From Macrophomina tecta (Eukaryota; Ascomycota; Dothideomycetes; Botryosphaeriales; Botryosphaeriaceae): a stretch of 64,000 nt of DNA. Location: contig JAKSGN010000012.1 of the NCBI GenBank assembly GCA_024180945.1, positions 372,001 to 436,000 on the forward strand, in the 5' to 3' direction. The notes beneath the pieces are model-generated. The model did not search any database. It was not told where the DNA came from and worked only from the letters and a program-made list of their open reading frames with translations. Shown in pieces: positions 12,372 to 21,503 of this stretch; positions within the stretch are counted from its first letter, which is position 1, and every line of letters begins with the position of its first letter. The translations under genes were made by a program, and so were the position numbers.

Positions 12372-12894
12372 GGGCTTTCGTGACCAAGCCTTACCAGTTT
12401 TGTCCTCATGGATGGAATCGCAAAGACCCCCTCTCGCAGCATCGGATGTAGCACATTACTGCCACGGGTCGCCGGAGTTGAACTGCGTGGTCTTCCCGAG
12501 CTGCACATGTGGGCTATGGCCGGATTACGAAGCGCGCGAGCAGAGCCGGGGCAGCATCGTCTTACGGGTTGAAAGTCTGGATAAGTGGTGGCGTTGTCTA
12601 CTACAGCAAGAGACTCAAGCACGCAAAGAATGCTTTCCCCAAGGAGGTGTAGGATGGCTATTCTGCTAGGTTCTCCGGATAATGCACTTTGAGGAAGAGG
12701 AGGTTCGGGGCTGGGCACCCGGTGAAGTGATCACTTGCCCCACTGCGACCCAGTATCGTCGGCATTCCAAACCTGGCAGGCCTGAAGCATAGTCAGGCGG
12801 ACACGCGTGTTGCCGCTCGAACGAAGATATATCTGCATGCAGTGAAGATCTCACGCCGATCCGGCACTCCAGCGGTGTTAAACCCCTCTATATT
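12372..12894. other. Unassigned interval before the solo LTR
   Basis: Overlapping frames occur on both strands (12271-12669 plus, 12356-12718 minus). Neither has a family match or a clear start. Nothing else is seen. Confidence 0.3.
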
Positions 12895-13120
12895 TGTTGG
12901 ATTGTGTTGAGTGAAGAGTAGTGAGGTCAGAAAAGAGTAGATTCTGCCTGTCTCCTGAGAGGGAGGTAAGTAGGCTTGCTTATATACATAAATGAGTGCT
13001 TGAATAACCGAGGAGAATAGAAGCCGATATTGCTATCCGATGCTTGTGAAGATGAGGAGTAGTGAGGAGGTGGCAAAGAGTAGATGCTGATCTGAGGCAG
13101 TAAGGCAAAATAGTCTGACA
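12895..13120 (-). repeat. Solo LTR, 226 bp, with 5-bp TSD ATATT
   Basis: On the minus strand it begins TGTCAGACTATTTTGCC at 13120 and ends CCAACA at 12895 (TG...CA). Perfect 5-bp direct repeats ATATT flank it at 12890-12894 and 13121-13125. Related copies occur at 28336-28755 (minus) and 55385-55555 (plus). It is typical of LTR-retrotransposon excision by LTR-LTR recombination, and no internal region is present in the window. Confidence 0.85.
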
Positions 13121-13125
13121 ATATT

Positions 13126-14506
13126 AATATCTAATATATAAGAATTGTTGCTTTTGTGACCGTTAGCTGAAAATACGTACAAGACTCATCTACCACGTAA
13201 TGAGACGCTCACGAAGCTACCGTACGCGATGCCTTTAGGACACAGGTTGTCATTATTGGTCCTGAACGCACGTAGCTAAGTTATGCATCACCGAAACTAG
13301 AACTACCGTCGGCGTTCCTAAGTAGTGCTGTGGGAATTCCCCCGACGGTCCCGGTAGGAATGCCAGAAATAGAGTATAACGAAGATCGTAATGGCGCAGC
13401 CCACTAGCGCAATCCCAACGATGGGGAGCGGCGTGACGAGAAGGGTCATGCTTTAGTCCAGTCGGGTGACCCTCCGGAACTGACTGACGGTTTGGTGATC
13501 CGGCTGAGAGGGCTTGACAGCCTCATAGCACTCCGTCACTTCATATTGGATTCCCTGATCCCTGTGCTTTCCGGCGCTTGACTTGATTCTCACCGCATGA
13601 GTCCAGGAGAAATGCTGTGCGTACTATCACTGTAACGCACACGCACACAAACGGGATACCACTGTTTCCACCAATTATCATCCTCATTTTTCTTTTTTTT
13701 TTGGCTCCTCTCACCGTGTTGTTGGAACACTGCTTCATTGGTCCCCTGGAATTCTCTTCTGGCGAAATCATCCGAGCTTGCCGAACGCCCAGATTGCATG
13801 GTGAGAAATGCAGTCTAGAAGTCTCAGCTGCAACGCTCATCACGCTCACGGACGACGGAGCAGTCATAATCCACACAATGAATGTTACGAAATATCAGGC
13901 TCGGATGCAGATGAGCGTGCATAAAAAGCGCCACGTCATGACCCCTCTTAAGTGTGCCGAATCTGGGAGCATCTCCAACCCTATCGAAAGGTGGCAAGCG
14001 GAAGGCCCGCAATGGCCTGTACTACAGCGTATGGCCTTCGACTGCTTCACAAGACTATCATTGACGTAGTTGCGCCAGAACGGCCTGACCTTCCTTTTCT
14101 GTAACAGCGTTTTCAATGCCCATTAACAGTAACATCCAAGGGATTTCACCATTGCCCCGAACCGGATTAGCGCTAGGCTTGCGCGTCCTTGCCCCTCACG
14201 GATTCAAGGACAGGCTATTGTATGCTCGATACGGCATTTTCGGGATACCGCGCGTCCGGCTCGCTTAGCAGACGCACGACGGACACTCATTTCGCTTGCT
14301 TGTTGCAGCGGATGCAGCGGCTCATGCTGTCAACTCAATGAGTTGTAGCCCCACCTTTCACCCGTTCTCCGGGCCAAGGCCGCAGACTCCGGTGTAGCGG
14401 TGAAGAAGCTTCTAAATATTGTGTTCGTGGTTCGGCACCCTTCACTTCCACTCAGTGAAAATCTTTGCACATATATTCTTGTTAATATATTTTTTGTTGC
14501 CCAACG
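13126..14506. other. No confident gene
   Basis: One plus-strand frame, 13617-14069, starts with a strongly hydrophobic stretch (residues about 15-40) after ACACAC-rich DNA, but its C-terminal part has no recognisable character. The T-rich run near 13690 is a low-complexity tract. The last ~60 bp before 14507 are AT-rich and probably promoter or leader for the next gene. Confidence 0.35.
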
Positions 14507-16048
14507 ATGACAGACTTTGCAATAGCCATCAGGGTTAAAGCTAATGGTGAGCCCATACTGAAGGAGTGCAACCTGTTACATCTCAGTGGCACTCAGCGCA
14601 GGGGCTTACTACATGCGCTTGATGATTTAAGCAGGCGTGTCAAGGACAGCAAAGACTTCGAGAACTTGAGAGAGGAGCTGATCGCACAGGGAAGCGATTA
14701 CGGCCGTGGGAAAGTCAGGAACGAGAGGACCAGGCAACACACGCTCTCCTCCCATTTGGAGTGGTTTGAAAAATCGCTTGAGCATGTGCCGTCGCCGGGT
14801 TTCAATGTCCGCGCCTTCGTCCTCGGCTGCCTCTCAACGAGCGACTGGAAGTTCGTGTGTAAGTATCACGAAGACTTCTGGTCTTGGGCGACTGCGTATC
14901 TTGCAGATGTTCCAGTTCCTCCGCAAAAGTGGCTGGAAGTCTTGAGAGAGATAGCTCGGAGGAAAGAGTTTGGATACTGGTGTGAAAACATACAAACCCT
15001 GCGTATTGGTGAGAAACATCTCCGTCAAGCCCCAGGAGCTAGGGCTCAGAGACGATAGATGTAGAGAAAACTTTATTCAGCGACGAGAGAGCACCGAAAA
15101 GGCGGAGGGTGGTAACCACTGAGAATGCCAGCACAGACGAATATGGTGAGATGTTGCGTATACATATCGATACTGCGGCTAACTTTCTAGAAGTTGTACC
15201 GTCCAAAACCCATCAACAGCAACCCGAGAGGATTACAGAGGTCGAGAACGCCGCTGCCTTGACACAGTCACTCAACGTCACAGGACGTGAAGCCACGGTT
15301 AGCTGCCCATCTCCGCATCAAGGGCCTCTTATTCCGGAACGCTCCAGTCCGTCTTGTCACCAGTCATCCGGCACGTCACACCAGATCAAGAGACGAAGCG
15401 CAACGGGGCACCCTCAAGAACCAGTTAGAGTTGACCGAGGTAAGCAGTCTCATGACCTAGGCTGAGATGTTGCTGAAACTGATAATGACAGAAGCCGGCG
15501 TCTCGGCCAGACTGCCACAGCCTTATCACACTTTCCGCGCCCAAGCGGCCACTCACGCTGCACGGTACGCTTCGCGTGGCACGGCGGCTCGACAGCCTAC
15601 GGGAAGTATGTTGTTTCCGGAGAACCCGGCTGTGCATATCATCCAAAGTAGAGCTCCAGCCTCTGCCATCCAGTCAAATCAACCAACGAGCAATCCAGCA
15701 GCGGCTGGCAGTCCCGATGGATCTAGGCAGAGGCAGAGCACCGAGGCACTGCAGCAATACTACCTTACTCAGAGTCCGGTCCAAGTATCACAGGGCGGCA
15801 CGACGGAAGGGGGTAAGTTGGTGACCGCCTTTCCATACTAGTAAGCTGATAGATATACAACAGGCACTTGGATCTCGCATGAGGCACAGCATCTGTACGC
15901 TCAGACCGTGGGTTCCGCGACCACGATGGGTAGAAGTATTTCCGAAACAACCGGCGGATATGCGCCCATGGTGTCAGTGAATGCAGGGCAAGAGAACCAT
16001 GACTGGGAACCGTCCCTCGTTGGGTGGGCAGACGAGATACATTCCTAG
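14507..16048 (+). CDS. Four-exon orphan gene, 460 aa
   Basis: Exons are 14507-15008, 15065-15439, 15492-15812 and 15864-16048. The introns are 56, 52 and 51 bp, with donors GTGAGA, GTAAGC and GTAAGT and acceptors GTAG, ACAG and ACAG. All three introns are phase 1, and the joined frame gives 460 aa. The N-terminal ~165 residues look folded (Trp-rich block FWSWATAYLADVPVPPQKW). The rest is Gln/Ser/Pro-rich and probably disordered. No signal peptide or membrane segment is seen. I do not recognise the family. Its stop codon overlaps that of the convergent gene on the minus strand inside a CTAG palindrome. Confidence 0.7.
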
Positions 16049-16551
16049 CTGTCGTGGAGTTTACGATGGTAGGCTCTCCATGTGAAATCTTTGGCTGTGC
16101 CTCCTTCAAACACCAAAAAGACGTTAGCCTCGGCCACATCGGCCTTGAAGGCAACAATTCCGCCTTCAGACACAGATTCCACGCTCTCTTGTTTCTGTAC
16201 GTAGATTTTCCTGGCACCTGTCACATGGCAGACATACAATTTTGACTCCTGTATCGACGAGACGGCGGGCTCCGAATTGAGGATGACGTCTGCATTGCGT
16301 GGAGCGGACTTTGGCTGCGGAGCGAGGATGAGGCACGTTATAGGACGGGGTAGCTTCACGTCGCTGCGGCCGAGATCGGAAAGCCGCCCCTAAAGGATGT
16401 TAGCCTGCGCAAGACCACAGCCGTTTCGTGAACGCACAAATCCCAGCTGGCGGGCCGCTTCCTCCTCCAGTCGGCTCCTCACCTGGTCTTCCTCCAGACC
16501 GTCCTCCATCGGAATGTCAGCTCGACTGAGTACGATGTATCCAGGTGGCAT
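16045..16551 (-). CDS. Two-exon gene, 152 aa, convergent and overlapping
   Basis: Exons are 16551-16438 and 16389-16045, with a 48-bp phase-0 intron (donor GTGCGT, branch-like GCTAAC, acceptor TTTAG). It starts MPPGYIVLSRADIPMEDG. The first exon ends in an acidic helix, and the second exon contains a beta-rich stretch (KLYVCHVTGARKIYVQ and VEANVFLVFEGG-like). No domain is recognised. Frame continuity over the intron removes an otherwise in-frame TAG. The stop TAG occupies 16047-16045 and overlaps the plus-strand gene stop at 16046-16048. A LINE 3' end lies about 90 bp upstream of the start. Confidence 0.6.
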
Positions 16552-16642
16552 GGCGAGAATGGGAGCGGCGCGGATCCTCGAGTGACATGCGGTCTGGGTT
16601 CGGCGTTTCTGATAATCCTGCCGAAGCGGAATCACGTGGCTC

Positions 16643-16860
16643 CAGGTAGGTGTTGTTGATGATAGACCGTCCCAGTCGCCGAAGGCAGCTATGCGGCATG
16701 CGGCCGGCGTTTCCGCGTCCGCTAGGCCCCTTTGAGCCTAAGCGAGGCAGCGGAGTCCGGCTTGCTCTTTATCTTGTCTGCATACCTCTACATATACGTC
16801 TCTTGGCGCTGCAGTCTTCCCGCAGTGCTAACAGCTTCCGTAAACTAGGCACGCGGCATG
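16643..16860 (-). mobile_element. LINE (family 1) 3' end, minus strand
   Basis: The plus-strand block beginning GATAGACCGTCCCAG through the Gly/Cys-coding CGAAGGCAGCTATGCGGC segment matches the 3' region of the LINE at 21.5-23.7 kb (there complementary, 23470-23660) and the copy at 63.53-63.77 kb. The 3' extremity carries a short GTTGTTGATGAT run, the degenerate form of the triplet tail. Together with the ORF1 fragment at 17345-17950 it forms one internally deleted minus-strand copy. Confidence 0.7.
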
Positions 16861-17014
16861 AGGAATCGGGGGATGAGGGACGCAGTGTTCGCGGGGCATC
16901 GCGAGATCCCGGAAAAATGCCAAGAGAGCCTCCATTTCTGCTTTGCCCCACTTTCCTGGGTCAACCTCGCTTTTTGTTGGTCTTATCCTCTACTTCCTGC
17001 TCGTTGCGCTGCCT

Positions 17015-17115
17015 CAACCTCACTTTTCTGCCCCCTTACTTTTCTGTCACCCTCACTTTTCTGCCGTCCTCATTATCCTGCTGCCCTCACTTCTCTGCCA
17101 CCCTCACAGTCTTCA
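17015..17115 (+). repeat. Imperfect ~20-bp tandem repeat (CTCACTTTTCTGCC)
   Basis: Four to five degenerate units of the type CCTCACTTTTCTGCC follow one another between 17015 and 17115 (variants CTTACTTTTCTGTC, CTCATTATCCTGCT, CTCACTTCTCTGCC). The stretch lies between the 3' and 5' parts of the minus-strand LINE. Its origin is unknown. Confidence 0.6.
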
Positions 17116-17344
17116 ACAATTTTCAGGGTCTTCGCGATGCCCCGCAAACCTCGCGCAGCTCGTCCCTTCTTCCCTCTGTCGTGCAGCAAGACCTATGATA
17201 ACCGCATGGTTCATAAAATAAGCCTAACTTACATAACCTACACGATATGATCACCAAATATTCGACATTATGATGACGGCTCGACGCCCATCACTCCTAC
17301 CAGCGAAAGCTGGTCAAAGACCGGTGCAGAACAGGAAACGGTAG

Positions 17345-17950
17345 GGAAACGGCTGGCCCAACGAGTTGGCTGCACTCAGCTTCTACAAGTCCTCCAGGTG
17401 TGTCGGAGGCTGCGTGCGGAGGTGGATGATCAACTGCGGGTCCGTAAGCGTGATCGCCAATTCGCGACAATTCTCGGTCGGGCTTGGCGAGAGATTGGGC
17501 TGCAATTGGGCCGTCGCTGCTGCTGCCGCCCGCACCACGGCTACTCGAGCTCAGGTCATAGGGCTCTGCTGTGTGCTCCGCTGCATTAGAGGGTCTGCCG
17601 TGGTGATGGGGTTAATGGTGCGTCTGATGGCGCTTGTGTCCTTCTTGATGTCGTTCGTAGTCTGAAGGACAGTTTATGGCTGCCTGAGGGCCTTGTCGCA
17701 CATTGGCGGCGCTTCCGACCGCCATCCACGCCCCTGCGCCGTGCTAGGCATAGACCCCACCACGGAAGCTGCGTCTGTGGTCGCCTGCATCGTCAAGAAG
17801 TTGCTTTGCCTGGGTCCCAGTTGTGCGGCGTGCTCGTAGAGTGAAAGGAGCTTGTCGGCCGGTCGCAATCCGGGATTGAGCGGTAGCGGATTGCCAGTAG
17901 AGCGGCTTAACACGCGTTGCAGGGCATCTGCACGTGCCATTGTGGCGTAA
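17345..17950 (-). pseudogene. LINE (family 1) ORF1 5' fragment, broken
   Basis: Read on the minus strand, the sequence translates in pieces to the start of the ORF1 seen at 21504: LRPADKLLSLYEHAAQLG, then the block corresponding to NDIKKDTSAIKRT, and NLSPSP with the following CRELAI-x-LTDPQL. Frames change between blocks, so this is a degraded copy. It probably belongs with the 3' end at 16643-16860. The middle of the element (zinc knuckles and most of ORF2) is absent. Confidence 0.75.
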
Positions 17951-18179
17951 TTTCGTTCTCGCTGCGATGTGGTAGTTCCACCCTGGAAATGGTGGAAGGT
18001 CCTCCGCCCGCTTTCGAAGCTGAAAGTGTGATCTGCGGCTGGCCGGGCAACGGCGTTGTTGACAGTTGGTCTGTGCTCGCGCAGCATCTCTATAGCCGAG
18101 CTCCCGCCGTTACCTTTGGAGTGGAGGTAAACAACGCAGCAGATACGCATCGGATACCCTACAAGACCATCTTTCGAGA

Positions 18180-20507
18180 ATGGAGGCAGAACTTGAGCGG
18201 CTTCGACGACAACTTCGAGAGGAACAGCGTCTCCGGGAGGAGGCGGAAGCGGAGCGGAAGAAGGAGCAGCGACAGCGCGAAGAGGCAGAGGCCAAAGCAA
18301 TCACTGAGCAGCAGCGACGAGAAGAAGCAGAGGCCATCAATCGCAGGACGACGCTCACCGAATTCCTACAGGCTTGCCACGAGATCTTCCTTTCCCTTAG
18401 AATCACTGACGATGAAACGCTCACCACCCAAGGTGACGTTACCAAGCCTGCTGGCAGACTCTACCCCAACCAAATCATCCCCTGGGATACGTTCCCGACC
18501 GATCAATCAGAGATATGGGCCGAGCTCTCTGCCAGCCCGGCTTTCGCATCGAATCGAGTTTTTGCCTCGACGCACCAGTTGGACCACATCCGCACAACCA
18601 TGGACCCGATTGACAGCGAAGAACTACTGCGCCATTTTGCGCGCTCGGCAGTGGAGAAACCGGTACAGAATATCGTGGACGAGATCTTCAATGACGGAAC
18701 CCTGCGGGAGAAACTTGGACTACGGGGAAGGGTATCGTTCCAAAGCCACACGAACCTCGGCCAGTCGGATGCGACGACGGTCGACGAAGCGATGGAACGC
18801 ATGTCTATCAGCGACACGTCTCGCGGCAATCAGAGGGCCACCTCTGCCCGGCCAGCGACCTCGGAACGGAGGGGAAAGGGCGGTGGGCGGGCGGATCAGT
18901 TCTGCATATACAGGCAGGAAGACGGGTCAAGCAGCCCAGCGGTTGCGATCGAGTACAAGGCACCGCACAAGCTGACGCGAGGGGCGATCACGGCCGGATT
19001 GAGCGGCACGATCGTGCCAGGCCGGGATGTCATCAACAAGGAGGGCAACAGCGTAGAGTTCTTTTCGAAGTGGCTCCTGGCGGCTGTCGTCACCCAATGC
19101 TTCTCGTACATGATCGACAAAGGAGTCCAGTACGGCTACTTGTTCACAGGCGACGCCATCGTCTTCCTGCACATCCCCAACGACCCTGTCACGGTTCACT
19201 ACTACGTCAGCATTCCAGGCGTCGACGCACAGAAAGACGACGAGTATGGGGTCCAGCGAACAGCGGTGGCGCAGATATCCGCCTTCGTCCTCCGTGCTCT
19301 TGCTGCGCCGCCGCCACCGCAAGAATGGCAGCGCATTGCAAGGCGGTCGCTGGACACATGGGTGGTCGAGTATATAGACGTCTTGAAGAAGATTCCGGAA
19401 ACGGAGCGCAAGAAGACGCGCGAGACGTTCTCGTACCAGCCCTCGCGCTGGATAGCGTCTGGCGGCTCACGTGTTAAGACGCGGTCACAGTGCTTACCGA
19501 TAGACGACCAAGCGGGGGCGCAGCGTGACGATGATGATGACGACGCCGGAGACGGAGACGGTTGGGGTCACAGCATGGCACCCTCGCCAACTCCACAACG
19601 CAAGACGCGTTCCCAGACCGGGCAGGGTTCGTCTCGTCGCCAGCAAAGGGGGAAACGGAGTGCCGCCGGTAACGGCACGTCTCGGGCGGCGACGACGGCA
19701 GCCGCGAAGTCAACGACACCGAAGCCACGACTGGAGGACCGGCCGTACTGCACGCACGAGTGCTTACTCGGGCTGGTGCACGGCGGGCCGCTCGATCAGC
19801 ACTGCCCCAACGTCCAATTCCACAGGAAAAGACACATCAAGCCAGACACTTTCCTCCGCCTCGTACGACGGCAGCTTCTGACGGACATCGGCGTCGACGC
19901 CGACTGCAAGCCTCTCTACGTGCGCGGCTCGCGGGGGGCGCTGTTCAAAGTGCGGCTATCGTCACACGGCTACACGCTGGTGGCCAAGGGGATGGAGGAG
20001 CACAACGCGCGCCACTTACGGCACGAAAGTTGCATGTATCAGCACGCGTCGGCGGCGCAGGGCAGGGCAGTGCCGGTGTGCATCGGCCTGACGGATCTGG
20101 AGATTCCTTACTTCTACGACGGTGGAGCATACACGCACATGCTGTTCCTCAGCTGGGCGGGCCGTCCGCTGTTCAAGTTCATCAATCAGGACAACAAGGT
20201 CGCTCTCCTGGAAAGGGCGAAGGCGACACTGGGGCAGCTGCACGGGCTGGGGTTGCTGCACAACGACGCGGAGATGCGCAACGTCCTGTGGGACGAGCGG
20301 ACGGGCGGTCTGATGTGGACGGACCTGGAGCGGGCGGAGGTGCGGGCGGAGGCGAGGGCGGAGGGGCGGGCTCGCCGGCCGCTTGGAGAGATCTGCCCGA
20401 ATCGGAAGCGGAAGAGAACAGCGTGTAAGTTGATAAGCGGTTCAAACGACGAGTTTTCGCGGGAGATGATGCTGCTCTCTGCTCACGTAGCTCGCTCAGT
20501 CCGCTAG
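18180..20507 (+). CDS. Coiled-coil / endonuclease-like / kinase-like fungal protein, 775 aa
   Basis: This is a single long open frame. Residues about 1-52 form an E/R-rich coiled coil (LREEQRLREEAEAERKKEQ). A central domain holds D239 and E258-x-K260 within VAIEYKAPHKL, the D...E-x-K pattern of PD-(D/E)XK nucleases. An acidic/basic linker (a run of Asp near 450, then Ser/Thr/Arg-rich) precedes a C-terminal protein-kinase-like fold with GALFKVRL and VAKG (N-lobe), catalytic loop HNDAEMRN at 694-701, and TDLERA in place of DFG. The whole arrangement matches a fungal-specific family I recognise by sequence feel, and it recalls the restriction-endonuclease-like plus kinase fusions described among Crinkler-type effectors. 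Activity is unproven. ATG 18180 starts the coiled coil, and the C-terminal GTAAGT near 20424 is read through. It is flanked by LINE pieces on both sides. Confidence 0.8.
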   Translation: MEAELERLRRQLREEQRLREEAEAERKKEQRQREEAEAKAITEQQRREEAEAINRRTTLTEFLQACHEIFLSLRITDDETLTTQGDVTKPAGRLYPNQIIPWDTFPTDQSEIWAELSASPAFASNRVFASTHQLDHIRTTMDPIDSEELLRHFARSAVEKPVQNIVDEIFNDGTLREKLGLRGRVSFQSHTNLGQSDATTVDEAMERMSISDTSRGNQRATSARPATSERRGKGGGRADQFCIYRQEDGSSSPAVAIEYKAPHKLTRGAITAGLSGTIVPGRDVINKEGNSVEFFSKWLLAAVVTQCFSYMIDKGVQYGYLFTGDAIVFLHIPNDPVTVHYYVSIPGVDAQKDDEYGVQRTAVAQISAFVLRALAAPPPPQEWQRIARRSLDTWVVEYIDVLKKIPETERKKTRETFSYQPSRWIASGGSRVKTRSQCLPIDDQAGAQRDDDDDDAGDGDGWGHSMAPSPTPQRKTRSQTGQGSSRRQQRGKRSAAGNGTSRAATTAAAKSTTPKPRLEDRPYCTHECLLGLVHGGPLDQHCPNVQFHRKRHIKPDTFLRLVRRQLLTDIGVDADCKPLYVRGSRGALFKVRLSSHGYTLVAKGMEEHNARHLRHESCMYQHASAAQGRAVPVCIGLTDLEIPYFYDGGAYTHMLFLSWAGRPLFKFINQDNKVALLERAKATLGQLHGLGLLHNDAEMRNVLWDERTGGLMWTDLERAEVRAEARAEGRARRPLGEICPNRKRKRTACKLISGSNDEFSREMMLLSAHVARSVR

Positions 20508-20672
20508 CTGTAGCGGGGGCTCTGTCAGCGTTGATAGGAGTAACGGGATTGGCTTTAGGTTTATGTTTGAGATCTGGGGTTTCGGTGGTCTGAGGATGGC
20601 GAAGAGATGCGGTAACAGACTTTACTAGGGATTGGTGTAGATCGCTCTTAATACCATTCAGTAAAGGGAGTA

Positions 20673-21066
20673 ACGTCCTTCACAAGCGAGTGGGTCACCC
20701 CAACCAAATTTTACACTCATTAAGATGGAAACCACTGTGTCGCAACAACAACAACAACTCCCTTCAGCTCAAAATGAAGCTACAATACAGCTTGCAAAAT
20801 GCGCTATCGATCAAGACCAAATTAAACGTAATCGAGAGGCTGCAAGGATCTTTAACGCGTCTAATACAACCCTTCAACGAAGACGCGCTGGAGTTAAACC
20901 ACGACGCGATTGCACACCCAACTCAAGGCTGCTCACGGATCTAGAAGAGAAGGTACTAATTGAACGTATTCTAGGCCTGGATTCACACGGAAATCCTCCG
21001 ACTCTTCGCCGTGTTGGAGATATGGCGAACCAGATTCTCGCTGGACGATTGTTTCATAATATCTCC
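20673..21066 (+). pseudogene. pogo/Fot1-type transposase N-terminal fragment with left TIR
   Basis: The left terminus ACGTCCTTCACAAGCGAG begins at 20673, after a TA dinucleotide, and carries the CACAAGCGAG motif shared by the related elements at 33487, 33587, 37014 and 43287. The frame from ATG 20725 (METTVSQQQQQ) encodes the CENP-B/psq-like DNA-binding start (AARIFNASNTTLQRRR, RDCTPNSRLLTDLEE, PPTLRRVGDMANQILA), then diverges and stops at 21069. The catalytic part and right terminus are missing. Confidence 0.75.
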
Positions 21067-21169
21067 TAGTCTTTCCTTAGAGGGAAAACCTCTCTTCAGG
21101 CATTCAAGCCAACTATTCCTAGTACGAACCTCGACCAACCCCTATACAGAACTCTAAAAGTGTGAGCAA

Positions 21170-21343
21170 ATGAGTTGTTTATAAGCAGGGAGCCTTCAAA
21201 AGGGTTGTATTCTCAGGTGCGAATCCTTAATGTAGTAGGATTCGCCCATGGTGGCGTTATATACCGGGGCTAGTGCGTAGCACGTGATAAGCACGTGAGA
21301 CGCACGTGAATAGCACCCGAAGAGCATGCCAGGGCCTATTGTC

Positions 21344-21380
<37 letters not shown>
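21170..21380 (+). repeat. Retroposed sequence with A35 tail
   Basis: A run of 35 A residues at 21346-21380 ends a segment that includes a pol III B-box-like GGTGCGAATCC near 21217 and three CACGTG sites at 21281, 21292 and 21303. The arrangement suggests a SINE-like or processed insertion on the plus strand. The 5' limit is a guess and no target-site duplication was identified. Confidence 0.4.
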
Positions 21381-21381
<1 letters not shown>

Positions 21382-21503
21382 AACCACCTGCAGCAAGAAC
21401 GAATTCTTGGAATTACGCCTTACAACCACGCGCAATCGCTCTGCAACGCGTACTAAGCCGCTCTACTGGCAATCCGCTATCGCCCAATACCGGATTGTCC
21501 GCT

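Noticed and set aside
19760..20428. 222-codon plus-strand frame inside the kinase-like gene
   Set aside because: Alternative frame of the 775-codon gene; Gly/Ala/Arg-rich composition caused by GC-rich codons.
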